From: Bacteroidales bacterium
GTDB lineage: Bacteria > Bacteroidota > Bacteroidia > Bacteroidales > JAADJA01
NCBI GenBank assembly: GCA_026984135.1
Contig: JALSSR010000236.1
Location: 1-35,260 of the forward strand
Length of the DNA stretch: 35,260 nt
Direction: 5' to 3'
Below are positions 1-6,584 of the stretch, in pieces (positions within the stretch are counted from its first letter, which is position 1; the number at the start of each line of letters is the position of its first letter). The position numbers and the translations under genes were made by a program. The notes under the pieces are model-generated. The model saw only the letters and a program-made list of their open reading frames with translations. It did no database searches and was not told where the DNA came from.

Positions 1-146
1 TGCATGCCCTTTCCGTATGGATGGCAATCAAAGATGCCGTTTCGTCAGTAGGTAATCACGAAATCGAACCGTATTTGCCCATTCCTGCAACAAGCGAAAA
101 CATATTAAAAGCAATATCGGAAATAAAAAGGAAAGTGCAGAAATAG
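1..146 (+). CDS. C-terminal end of a xanthine dehydrogenase/aldehyde oxidase-type molybdopterin-binding subunit (partial)
   Basis: An open frame enters the window at base 3 and ends at TAG 144-146, giving about 47 codons. The visible peptide contains HALSVWMAIKDAVSS and then PIPATSENILKAI. This resembles the extreme C-terminus of large molybdenum-cofactor hydroxylase subunits, where a conserved A-V-x-x-A-I-x-D-A segment is followed by P-A-T-P-E-x-I. The family oxidises purines or aldehydes at a Mo-pterin centre with FeS and FAD partners. Only the tail is present, so substrate and subunit type cannot be judged. It is on the same strand as the fur gene, but the 120-base gap with its own promoter match suggests the two are separate units. 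Confidence 0.5.
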   Translation, partial: HALSVWMAIKDAVSSVGNHEIEPYLPIPATSENILKAISEIKRKVQK

Positions 147-205
147 GAACTAAGTCTCATAGAACTTTTTTTTGCTGTAAGCTGTTAACTAAAAAAAATC
201 ATTCA

Positions 206-240
206 TTGCAGACGATGTATCATATTTTTTTATATTTTTG
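206..240 (+). promoter_or_regulatory. Candidate promoter of the fur-znu operon
   Basis: TATTTTTG at 233-240 matches the Bacteroidota -7 element TAnnTTTG exactly. A TTG at 206-208 could be the -33 element, but the 24-nt spacer is a little longer than the usual 19-23. The predicted start site lies near 245-248, giving a leader of about 20 nt before the ATG at 267. Confidence 0.45.
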
Positions 241-255
241 CAACACTGTCGCAAA
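237..255. promoter_or_regulatory. Dyad TTTGC-N9-GCAAA, possible Fur/Zur operator
   Basis: TTTGC (237-241) and GCAAA (251-255) are perfect inverted half-sites separated by 9 nt. They overlap the -7 element and the expected transcription start. That is where an autoregulating metal-dependent repressor would bind. The half-sites are short, and no Bacteroidota Zur consensus was available to compare. Confidence 0.3.
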
Positions 256-266
256 TATCATAATGG

Positions 267-668
267 ATGAATGCAATAAAAATATTATCGGATTATAAGA
301 TGAGCAGAACCAACGGGAGAGTTAAAATCCTTGAGGAGTTGCTTATGACAGATGTTGCCCTTTCGGAAAGGGAGTTACAAACAAGACTTGAAGGCATTTG
401 CGACAGAGCAACAATTTATCGTACGCTTAAATCGCTCACTTCAAAAGGTGTAATACACAAAATCGCAACGGAAAGCACCGTTGCAAAATTTGTAATAAAA
501 AAAACACCCGACGATCATATTCATTTTAAATGTACTGATTGTGGAAGAATACAGTGTCTCACGGGAATTGTTCCCAATAATGTAAAATTACCGGAAGGAT
601 ACATCAAAAAAGAGACTAATTTTTTAATAATCGGAATTTGCAAAGAATGTTCGGAAAATGTACAATAA
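267..668 (+). CDS. Fur-family metal-responsive repressor, probably Zur-like
   Basis: At 133 aa it is typical of the Fur family. The N-terminal winged helix (residues about 5-85) includes the recognition region RATIYRTLKSL. The C-terminal dimerisation domain has the regulatory metal-site start DDHIHF, and two CxxC pairs, CTDC and CKEC, that form the structural Cys4 zinc site. Fur-family proteins bind DNA when loaded with Fe, Zn, Mn or peroxide-sensing metal. The gene is followed after 10 nt by a complete zinc-type ABC importer, so control of zinc uptake (Zur role) is the most likely function. That is inference from context, because sequence alone does not separate Zur from Fur. The ATG at 267 fits the promoter; an ATG at 263 is in another frame. 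Confidence 0.88.
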   Translation: MNAIKILSDYKMSRTNGRVKILEELLMTDVALSERELQTRLEGICDRATIYRTLKSLTSKGVIHKIATESTVAKFVIKKTPDDHIHFKCTDCGRIQCLTGIVPNNVKLPEGYIKKETNFLIIGICKECSENVQ

Positions 669-678
669 AACCCTAAAT

Positions 679-1527
679 ATGAGCACGTTAAAAACGACTG
701 TTATTTTATTAATCGCTATCCTTTTCCTTGCAGGATGCGGACAGGAAAAGGCTGCAAACAACAAACAGCTTATAACCGTCAGCATACTTCCCCAAAAGTA
801 CTTTGTGGAAAAAATTGCCGGAGACAGTTTTGAAATCAATGTACTTATTCCGTCCGGAGCAAGCCCCGAAACCTATGAACCCACACCGTCTCAAATACTC
901 AAAACAGAAAAATCGGCCGTCTATTTCGAAATGGGATATATTGAACTGGAAAAAAACCGGATGAAAGGCTATTTAAAAAACAAATCCGGGTTAAAAATCA
1001 TCAATTGCTCAAACGGGATAGAGCTTATTAAAAAAGGAGAAAAATGGATTGAGCCGCACATATGGATGTCACCGGAAAATGTGAAGGTGATAGCAAAAAA
1101 TATTTATACGGGACTTGTAGCAATTGCCCCTGAGAACAGAAAGAATTACAAGAATAATCTCAATACTTTTTTTACTGAAATTGACAGCATCAACAAAATT
1201 ATTGAAACAAAACTAAAAAATACTAAAAGTAAAAGCTTTTTGATTTATCATCCTGCTCTCACTTATTTTGCAAGGGATTACGGACTAAACCAAATACCTG
1301 TTCAGGTGGAAGGGAAAACTCCTTCATCAAAATATATGAAATCAATAATTGAAAAAGCTAAAAAAGAAGGAATAAAGATAATTGTGGTTCAGCAACAGTT
1401 CGACATTCAAAAGGCAAAAACAATAGCTCAAGAAATTGGCGGAAAGGTTATTACAATAAATCCGCTAAATTACAACTGGGAGGAAGAGATGGTGAGTATT
1501 GCGGATAAGTTGGGGGGAGAGTTATGA
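679..1527 (+). CDS. znuA: Zinc/manganese ABC transporter substrate-binding lipoprotein (ZnuA-like)
   Basis: This is a cluster A-I periplasmic metal-binding protein that delivers Zn or Mn to the ZnuBC permease. The ORF track starts at 658 inside fur, but the ATG at 679 gives a clean lipoprotein signal: KTT, a hydrophobic stretch, and the lipobox LAGC with Cys20. The mature part shows SPETYEPTPSQ, PHIWM and IYHPALTYF, three of the family's metal-ligand regions. Two keep their histidines (H127 and H191). At the first site the usual His of the SPHTYEP motif is Glu64. The His-rich loop found in many ZnuA proteins is absent. It lies 10 nt after fur and is followed by znuC and znuB. The family is certain; the metal is not. 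Confidence 0.88.
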   Translation: MSTLKTTVILLIAILFLAGCGQEKAANNKQLITVSILPQKYFVEKIAGDSFEINVLIPSGASPETYEPTPSQILKTEKSAVYFEMGYIELEKNRMKGYLKNKSGLKIINCSNGIELIKKGEKWIEPHIWMSPENVKVIAKNIYTGLVAIAPENRKNYKNNLNTFFTEIDSINKIIETKLKNTKSKSFLIYHPALTYFARDYGLNQIPVQVEGKTPSSKYMKSIIEKAKKEGIKIIVVQQQFDIQKAKTIAQEIGGKVITINPLNYNWEEEMVSIADKLGGEL

Positions 1528-1528
1528 G

Positions 1529-1608
1529 GTTTGGAAGTTTAGAGGTTTGGAGGTTTGGAAGTTTAGAGGTTTAGAGGTTTAGAGGTTTGGAAGTTTGGAG
1601 GTTTAAAG
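1529..1608 (+). repeat. Octamer tandem repeat GTTTRGAR, 10 units
   Basis: Starting two bases after the znuA stop, the unit GTTTRGAR repeats head to tail nine times without break (1529-1600), followed by one degenerate copy GTTTAAAG (1601-1608). The purines alternate between A and G at two positions only. The array ends 13 nt before the znuC ATG. The unit length of 8 is not a multiple of 3, and copy-number change would alter the znuA-znuC spacing. Confidence 0.95.
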
Positions 1609-1621
1609 AGAGGTGCTTATT

Positions 1622-2380
1622 ATGAAAAACGACAAAATATTAGAATTAAAAAATGTTTCTGCCGGATATAACGGGGAGATTATCATTGAGGATGTCTCAT
1701 TGGAAATATTCGAAAATGATTTTATCGGAGTGATAGGGCCCAACGGTGCCGGAAAAACCACCCTGATAAAAACAATTTTACGTCTGATAACACCATATTC
1801 GGGGAAAATATCATATTATTTTAAAGCGGGAAAGTCGGAAGCTCCTATTGGCTATCTGCCACAGGTTAATACTATTGACCGCAAATTTCCAATTACTGTC
1901 GAGGATGTTGTGTTATCAGGACTTCTGAACAGACAAAAGATTACAAAAAGGTTCTCAAAAAAAGAAAAAGAGAAGGTAAAGGAACTAATGGATCAAATGA
2001 GAATTGGCAATATTGCCCGCAAACCAATCGGTGAACTTTCCGGCGGTCAAATGCAGAGGGTATTTCTGTGCAGAGCAATAATTTCCGATCCCGAATTACT
2101 CATACTCGACGAACCGAACACCTACGTTGATAATAAGTTTGAAAGTGAATTGTATGAAATACTGAAAAAGTTGAATGAGAAAATGGCGATAATCGTTGTG
2201 TCGCACGATATAGGAACAATTTCATCTTATGTAAAAACAATAGCATGTGTTAACAGGCACGTTCATTACCATAAATCGAATATTATCAGCCAGGAGCAGC
2301 TTGATTCGTATAACTGCCCCATACAATTGATAACTCACGGGCATATTCCGCATACGGTGCTGGAAAGTCACGAAGGATAG
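1622..2380 (+). CDS. znuC: Zinc/manganese ABC transporter ATP-binding protein (ZnuC-like)
   Basis: This is the nucleotide-binding subunit that powers metal import with ZnuB. All ABC ATPase motifs are present: Walker A GPNGAGKTT (residues 39-47), signature LSGGQ, Walker B LLILDEP and the switch histidine in SHD. At 252 aa it is a normal length for the family. The track begins at GTG 1613, but the ATG at 1622 aligns better with the usual N-terminus and has the purine-rich AGAGAGGTG upstream. The C-terminal segment carries several histidines (NRHVHYH and THGHIPH), common in zinc-type members. It lies between the substrate-binding protein and permease genes in the operon. Confidence 0.92.
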   Translation: MKNDKILELKNVSAGYNGEIIIEDVSLEIFENDFIGVIGPNGAGKTTLIKTILRLITPYSGKISYYFKAGKSEAPIGYLPQVNTIDRKFPITVEDVVLSGLLNRQKITKRFSKKEKEKVKELMDQMRIGNIARKPIGELSGGQMQRVFLCRAIISDPELLILDEPNTYVDNKFESELYEILKKLNEKMAIIVVSHDIGTISSYVKTIACVNRHVHYHKSNIISQEQLDSYNCPIQLITHGHIPHTVLESHEG

Positions 2381-2385
2381 TTTTT

Positions 2386-2401
2386 CGTCCAAGCGTGGAC
2401 G
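2386..2401. other. Small perfect hairpin in the znuC-znuB gap
   Basis: CGTCCA and TGGACG pair perfectly around an AGCG loop (6-bp stem). It lies 5 nt after the znuC stop and has no following T-run, so it is not a terminator. It could stabilise or partly uncouple the mRNA between znuC and znuB, or be chance. Confidence 0.4.
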
Positions 2402-2466
2402 CTCGGATCAAACTTTTAGGTTAAAGGGATGAACAGAAATGATAAAAAGTTTAAATTCAGTAAATT

Positions 2467-3303
2467 ATGATAGAATTATTACAATATGATTTTTTTATTA
2501 ATGCTATAATCGCTGCAATACTAACGAGTATTACTTGCGGGATAATAGGAACATATATAGTGTCGAAACGGATTGTCTTTATCAGCGGCGGGATAACACA
2601 TACCTCATTCGGAGGAATAGGTTTGGGGTATTATCTCGGGTTCAATCCGCTATTGGGAGCTACCGTTTTTAGTCTTTTAGCTGCCTGGATAATTGAGTTT
2701 ATGTCGAAAAAGACCGATGTTCGCGAAGATTCCGCAATTGCAATATTATGGTCCTTCGGGATGGCAATCGGAATAATTTTCATTTTTATCACACCCGGAT
2801 ATGCACCTAATCTGATGAGTTACCTCTTCGGAAGCATTCTGACAATATCATACCTTGATATCGTAATTATGCTTTCGGTCACAATTGCTATATCTCTTTT
2901 CTTTGCAATTTTTTACAAAACAATTCTGTTTACCGCTTTTGACGAGCATTATCTGAAAACAAGAAATATTCCTGTTGACATATTCAATTATATTTTAATG
3001 GGATTTGTTGCACTGGCAATTGTGCTGAGCATCAAAGCAGTGGGTATCATTCTTATAATCTCTCTACTTACAATTCCACAAAGCACTGCAAATCTTTTTG
3101 TCAAGGACTTCGGTAAAATAATTATTTATTCAATCATAATAGGTGTTACAGGCTCATTATCAGGCCTATTGGCATCGTATTATATGGATATTCCTTCGGG
3201 AGCCTCCATTATTTTCTTTCTTGTTATTATTTTCATAGTATTAAGAACTGTCAAAGCCGTAACTTTTAAAACCGAAAAAGGTTCCTCAGGAGTAAGCCGG
3301 TAA
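2467..3303 (+). CDS. znuB: Zinc/manganese ABC transporter permease (ZnuB-like, ABC-3 family)
   Basis: This is the inner-membrane channel subunit of the metal importer. The 278-aa protein is almost wholly hydrophobic with about 7-8 membrane segments. It carries the ABC-3 hallmark near the N-terminus (SGGITHTSFGGIGLGYYLG) and the coupling region DEHYLKTRNIP, which contacts the ATPase. Length and layout are typical. It ends the fur-znuACB run. A weak hairpin follows the stop codon, and the next gene has its own promoter match. Confidence 0.92.
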   Translation: MIELLQYDFFINAIIAAILTSITCGIIGTYIVSKRIVFISGGITHTSFGGIGLGYYLGFNPLLGATVFSLLAAWIIEFMSKKTDVREDSAIAILWSFGMAIGIIFIFITPGYAPNLMSYLFGSILTISYLDIVIMLSVTIAISLFFAIFYKTILFTAFDEHYLKTRNIPVDIFNYILMGFVALAIVLSIKAVGIILIISLLTIPQSTANLFVKDFGKIIIYSIIIGVTGSLSGLLASYYMDIPSGASIIFFLVIIFIVLRTVKAVTFKTEKGSSGVSR

Positions 3304-3308
3304 ATAAC

Positions 3309-3330
3309 CTCAAAAAAACCGGATTTTGAG
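3309..3330 (+). terminator. Weak hairpin after znuB
   Basis: CTCAAAA (3309-3315) pairs with TTTTGAG (3324-3330) around an 8-nt loop, 5 nt after the znuB stop. The stem is AT-rich and no clear T-run follows, so terminator function is doubtful. Confidence 0.3.
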
Positions 3331-3404
3331 CTTAAATATTTAACGGTAGTTATGTAACAATAATAATTTTTTTAAGTAAAATCCGAAAGAGATTCAATAT
3401 ATTA

Positions 3405-3412
3405 TATATTTG
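3405..3412 (+). promoter_or_regulatory. -7 element match before the porP-like gene
   Basis: TATATTTG fits TAnnTTTG exactly. It sits only 11 nt before the ATG at 3424 and no good TTG was seen at -33. If real, the mRNA would have almost no leader, and the GTG at 3415 could not be the start codon. Confidence 0.35.
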
Positions 3413-3423
3413 TCGTGAGTTTT

Positions 3424-4470
3424 ATGAGATTTGAAGCAAAACATATATTACTATTAGGCATTTTGATAATATTTGCCGTTGGGGTAAATGCGCAGGATTC
3501 GTATTACTCGCAATACTATAATAATATGCTTTATTACAATCCTGCGTATACAGGGTTGGATGAAGGGTTAAAAGTGAGGTTTGATTACCGCGATCAATGG
3601 CCTAAGTATAATGACGATCTGAAGTCATATAACTTTAATATGGACTTTGCTGAATGGACAGTTCCCGGACTTGGGGGCTTCGGACTAATTTTTAATACTA
3701 ACAAAGAGGGAAAAGGACTCATAAAAACCAATTTCATCGGATTGGTGGGATCATCAAGGATTAGATTGCAGAGACACTGGATAACTCAGATCGGTGTCAC
3801 CGCTGCTTATGTTCAAAAGCAGATTGATGTGGGAGACTTTATCTGGAGCGACCAGCTTGACGACAGGCACGGCTTGCTATATCCCGAGTCTTCATTTGCG
3901 GGTTCACCAAGCCAGAGCATCTCTTATGCCGATGTTAACCTCGGCGGTCTTATCAAATATGAAAGGAGACTAATTACGGCAACATTGGGAGTAAGCATCA
4001 ATCATCTTTTAAAACCCAACGAATCATTCTACAATCTTGACGTTCGTGTTCCGCGCAAATATAATGTGAACATTGATGTGGTATTCCTGCAAAGAAATAA
4101 CCCGAGAAAGGGTTTTAAATTTAACCCCGGATTAATGTATGAATATCAAAACGCATTTCATAATTTCACCCTTGGGATGAACGTACAGAAATCTATTATA
4201 TATGCCGGAGCCTGGTACAGAAGCCGTAACTCTGCGATTTATAATGTGCAATCCGTAATGTTTGTTGCAGGAGTTCAAATTCCTATGGTAAACGAGCATT
4301 CACGTATAAAACTTATGTACAGCTACGATGTGGGGATTTCAAATATGAGGGGTACCGGAGGTGCCCACGAAATCACACTTCGCTTCCAGTTCGATGAAAT
4401 CCACCTTATAAAAAGTAATTCTTACTTCTCGCGCGACTATCCCGTAATTACCGAACCGTTACGATTTTAA
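3424..4470 (+). CDS. PorP/SprF family outer membrane protein (type IX secretion-associated)
   Basis: It has a signal peptide (hydrophobic segment ending VNAQ) and then the family-defining start of the mature protein, YYSQYYNNMLYYNPAYTG, followed by a predicted beta-barrel rich in alternating aromatic residues. PorP/SprF proteins sit in the outer membrane of Bacteroidota and work with type IX secretion or gliding components, often binding PorE-like proteins or acting with large CHU/gliding-domain proteins. No such partner gene is adjacent, so this is a stand-alone paralogue. The track starts at GTG 3415; the ATG at 3424 gives a more normal signal peptide. Family assignment is firm, but the specific partner is unknown. 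Confidence 0.85.
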   Translation: MRFEAKHILLLGILIIFAVGVNAQDSYYSQYYNNMLYYNPAYTGLDEGLKVRFDYRDQWPKYNDDLKSYNFNMDFAEWTVPGLGGFGLIFNTNKEGKGLIKTNFIGLVGSSRIRLQRHWITQIGVTAAYVQKQIDVGDFIWSDQLDDRHGLLYPESSFAGSPSQSISYADVNLGGLIKYERRLITATLGVSINHLLKPNESFYNLDVRVPRKYNVNIDVVFLQRNNPRKGFKFNPGLMYEYQNAFHNFTLGMNVQKSIIYAGAWYRSRNSAIYNVQSVMFVAGVQIPMVNEHSRIKLMYSYDVGISNMRGTGGAHEITLRFQFDEIHLIKSNSYFSRDYPVITEPLRF

Positions 4471-4563
4471 CAATTCTTTTTTCGTTCACCACAATTATTT
4501 TCATCTTACAAACACCTAATATAAAGCCACTTAAGGCTGCAATGAAAAAATTATCAAACAAAC

Positions 4564-4595
4564 TTGCACAGTTAAAAAATATAGTTGTATATTTG
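4564..4595 (+). promoter_or_regulatory. Promoter of rplS
   Basis: TTG (4564-4566), a 21-nt spacer and TATATTTG (4588-4595) form a textbook Bacteroidota housekeeping promoter. The expected start is near 4600, giving a leader of about 35 nt before the rplS ATG at 4636. Confidence 0.75.
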
Positions 4596-4635
4596 CACCC
4601 ATTTTTAGCAGTAACCTTATATAAAACAGAGAGTG

Positions 4636-4989
4636 ATGAGCAAGAATGAATTAGTGAAATTTGTAGAAGATCAGGTTGAAGTAAAAGAGATACCTGATTT
4701 CAAAGCGGGAGACACAATTACCGTAAAATATAAAATCCGGGAAGGAAATAAAGAAAGGATACAGAACTTTCAGGGTGTTGTTCTGCAAAGAAGGGGTAGC
4801 GGAATTACCGAAACTTTTACTGTAAGAAAAATATCAAGCAACATTGCAGTTGAAAGAATATTTCCGGTTAATTCACCTTTTATTGACGAAATAACAGTAA
4901 ATAAAAGAGGTGTTGTACGTCGTGCACGAATTTTCTACCTTCGCGGATTACGTGGAAAGAAGGCAAGAATCAAAGAAAAAAGATATTAA
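4636..4989 (+). CDS. rplS: 50S ribosomal protein L19
   Basis: L19 sits at the interface of the 30S and 50S subunits. The 117-aa product matches the family throughout: an N-terminal helix, then [20 protein letters not shown], the [12 protein letters not shown] stretch, TFTVRKIS, and the basic C-terminal end [12 protein letters not shown]. The track starts at GTG 4633, but the ATG at 4636 is the conventional start (MSKNELV). It is a single-gene transcription unit with its own promoter and a strong intrinsic terminator directly downstream. In many other bacteria rplS is in an operon with trmD and rpsP, which are not present here. Confidence 0.97.
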   Translation: MSKNELVKFVEDQVEVKEIPDFKAGDTITVKYKIREGNKERIQNFQGVVLQRRGSGITETFTVRKISSNIAVERIFPVNSPFIDEITVNKRGVVRRARIFYLRGLRGKKARIKEKRY

Positions 4990-5010
4990 TGGGAAATCCC
5001 ATATTTTTGA

Positions 5011-5036
5011 ACCCCGCACTTATGCGGGGTTTTTTA
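5011..5036 (+). terminator. Rho-independent terminator of rplS
   Basis: ACCCCGCA (5011-5018) pairs with TGCGGGGT (5023-5030) around a CTTA loop, giving an 8-bp GC-rich stem followed by a run of seven T residues (5030-5036). It begins 21 nt after the L19 stop codon. Confidence 0.93.
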
Positions 5037-5096
5037 TTGCGCATAATCCTGACATAAAATCTCCACCTTTATTATTAAGTTCTGATCCAAATATTT

Positions 5097-5104
5097 TACC
5101 TTTG
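5097..5104 (+). promoter_or_regulatory. -7 element upstream of dgkA
   Basis: TACCTTTG matches TAnnTTTG. It lies after the rplS terminator and about 30 nt before the dgkA start. No exact TTG is seen at the expected -33 distance. Confidence 0.45.
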
Positions 5105-5133
5105 CCAAAACATTAATTATACATTATAATAAA

Positions 5134-5520
5134 TTGAAGAATACGCACAATAGGTTTTCAACGAGAAAAAGAGTTCTCAGTTTTAAATTTGCCTTCAACG
5201 GTATTAAAAAGTTGTTTGCCACACAACACAATTCAAGGATTCATCTCGCTGTTACAATTTTTGTGATTATTGCCGGATTCCTTTTTAATATCTCAAAAGT
5301 TGAATGGCTACTTGTTGTTTTTGCAATTGGTTTTGTTTTTTCTGCAGAGCTTTTCAACTCTGCTCTGGAGTCCATAGTTGACCTTGTTTCACCCGAGTAT
5401 CAAAAAAAAGCTGAAGATGCAAAAGATTTTGCCGCGGGTGCTGTTTTAATAACAGCCATTATCTCTGCTATTATCGGAATGATTATTTTCATCCCAAGAC
5501 TAATTATTCTTTTAAACTGA
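5134..5520 (+). CDS. dgkA: Diacylglycerol kinase / undecaprenol kinase family (DgkA-like)
   Basis: This is a small integral membrane lipid kinase that phosphorylates diacylglycerol or undecaprenol, recycling lipid carriers. The 128-aa protein has a basic amphipathic N-terminus and three membrane segments. The family signature ELFNSALESIVDLVS is present, followed by KKAEDAKDFAAGAVL, where the conserved Glu, Asn, Asp and the AKD-x-AAGAVL block are all intact. The reading frame starts with TTG at 5134, and no in-frame ATG precedes the conserved region. The sequence does not decide between diacylglycerol (Gram-negative) and undecaprenol (Gram-positive type) as substrate. The gene appears to be monocistronic. 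Confidence 0.87.
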   Translation: MKNTHNRFSTRKRVLSFKFAFNGIKKLFATQHNSRIHLAVTIFVIIAGFLFNISKVEWLLVVFAIGFVFSAELFNSALESIVDLVSPEYQKKAEDAKDFAAGAVLITAIISAIIGMIIFIPRLIILLN

Positions 5521-5604
5521 TGCTGAACGAAAATGCAAATTTCTTCGAGTTAAACTTGCTATGATTCGAGCAATTAAATCAAAGAGAATTTGCAAAGTTT
5601 ACGG

Positions 5605-5634
5605 CTGAAAGACGTCCGTCCGGATGCGTTTCAG
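5605..5634. terminator. Hairpin between convergent dgkA and the minus-strand OMP gene
   Basis: CTGAAA (5605-5610) pairs with TTTCAG (5629-5634), with an inner 5-bp CG-rich pairing that includes one wobble. It lies 14 nt beyond the minus-strand gene's stop. T-runs are poor on both sides, so a shared terminator is only a possibility. Confidence 0.35.
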
Positions 5635-5647
5635 TATATAAACCAAG

Positions 5648-6445
5648 CTATCTGTGCCTTTTAATACCTGACTTTTTCCTTCGCTTTTTCTTTTTAGGTT
5701 CTTTCGATTTAATTTTTTTACTTCCCGAAATCGGTCCACAATCACTATCAGAACATATTTTAAATATAACACCGACAGAAGTGAAATTATAATAATCACG
5801 ATTATTGTTCCCGGTAACACCATCCAGCTTGTCAGTATCAGACCTTTTCATAGTACTTTCCAGAGACACTCCCAAATTATTAGAAAGGTTGACTACCAAC
5901 TTCAGCCCCAGAGGAATAACAAGCTCCGTCGTGCTTTTCTGACCGTTATATCCAAAAGATTTAATAACACTATCATTGGTGCCGTCATAAAGCTTTGTTT
6001 TGAAATCGGTTAGTCCGATACCTACCTTGGCATACAAACTAAACCTGCGCCTTATATTATCACTAAAAAGAGCTACGAGATTAAACTGAGTGGTTAATGT
6101 ATATTCTATGAAAGATGCTTTAAAGTATCTAAGAGTCGGGGTTGCCGTATTTTCATTTCTGTTTTTCTCACCACTCACATTTCCAAACAGAAGTTCACCT
6201 CCCAACAGGAATAGGGATCCGAAGCTTTTATAAGCCTGCAATCCATACGCCAGATTATTAGGAATATATTTCCCCTGTGCAGCACCTTCGTCAATATCTC
6301 CAAAAAATTTGGTAAGACCAAAATCCAGTTCTACTCCAAAATAATTATTGGGGAGCCTGTCCTTTTTCTTAGAGTTCATCTGTGCAAAAAGCACTACGGG
6401 AAAAATAATCACAAATAATGTGATATAGCTTTTTCTACCCATCAT
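5648..6445 (-). CDS. Outer membrane beta-barrel-like protein with a basic C-terminal tail
   Basis: A signal peptide (hydrophobic run ending VLFAQ) is followed by about 200 residues of alternating strands, such as YFGVELDFGLTKFFGDID and FSLYAKVGIGLTDF. This is the pattern of small Bacteroidota outer-membrane barrels. The last barrel-like strand is near residue 230. The protein then continues with about 26 very basic residues (KEPKKKKRRKKSG and onward) instead of ending on an aromatic residue as most barrels do. Two Met codons stand at the start, and either 6445 or 6442 may be used. Function is unknown. It is convergent with dgkA and followed upstream on the same strand by the hydroxylase gene, separated by about 140 nt. 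Confidence 0.65.
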   Translation of the reverse strand: MMGRKSYITLFVIIFPVVLFAQMNSKKKDRLPNNYFGVELDFGLTKFFGDIDEGAAQGKYIPNNLAYGLQAYKSFGSLFLLGGELLFGNVSGEKNRNENTATPTLRYFKASFIEYTLTTQFNLVALFSDNIRRRFSLYAKVGIGLTDFKTKLYDGTNDSVIKSFGYNGQKSTTELVIPLGLKLVVNLSNNLGVSLESTMKRSDTDKLDGVTGNNNRDYYNFTSVGVIFKICSDSDCGPISGSKKIKSKEPKKKKRRKKSGIKRHR

Positions 6446-6584
6446 ACATTCTCAATAACAATCTTCCAATAGACTTTTTCCCTGTTATATACGTTGCTTC
6501 TGTTTTAATGTTTTTTAAACATGGGAAAAAAGTTGATAAAATCAATTCACAATTCAATTATTAATCAAAAGTAGGATAATTATT

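Noticed and set aside
4910-5116. 68-aa ORF overlapping the end of rplS
   Set aside because: It is a frame shadow of rplS that reads through the intrinsic terminator.
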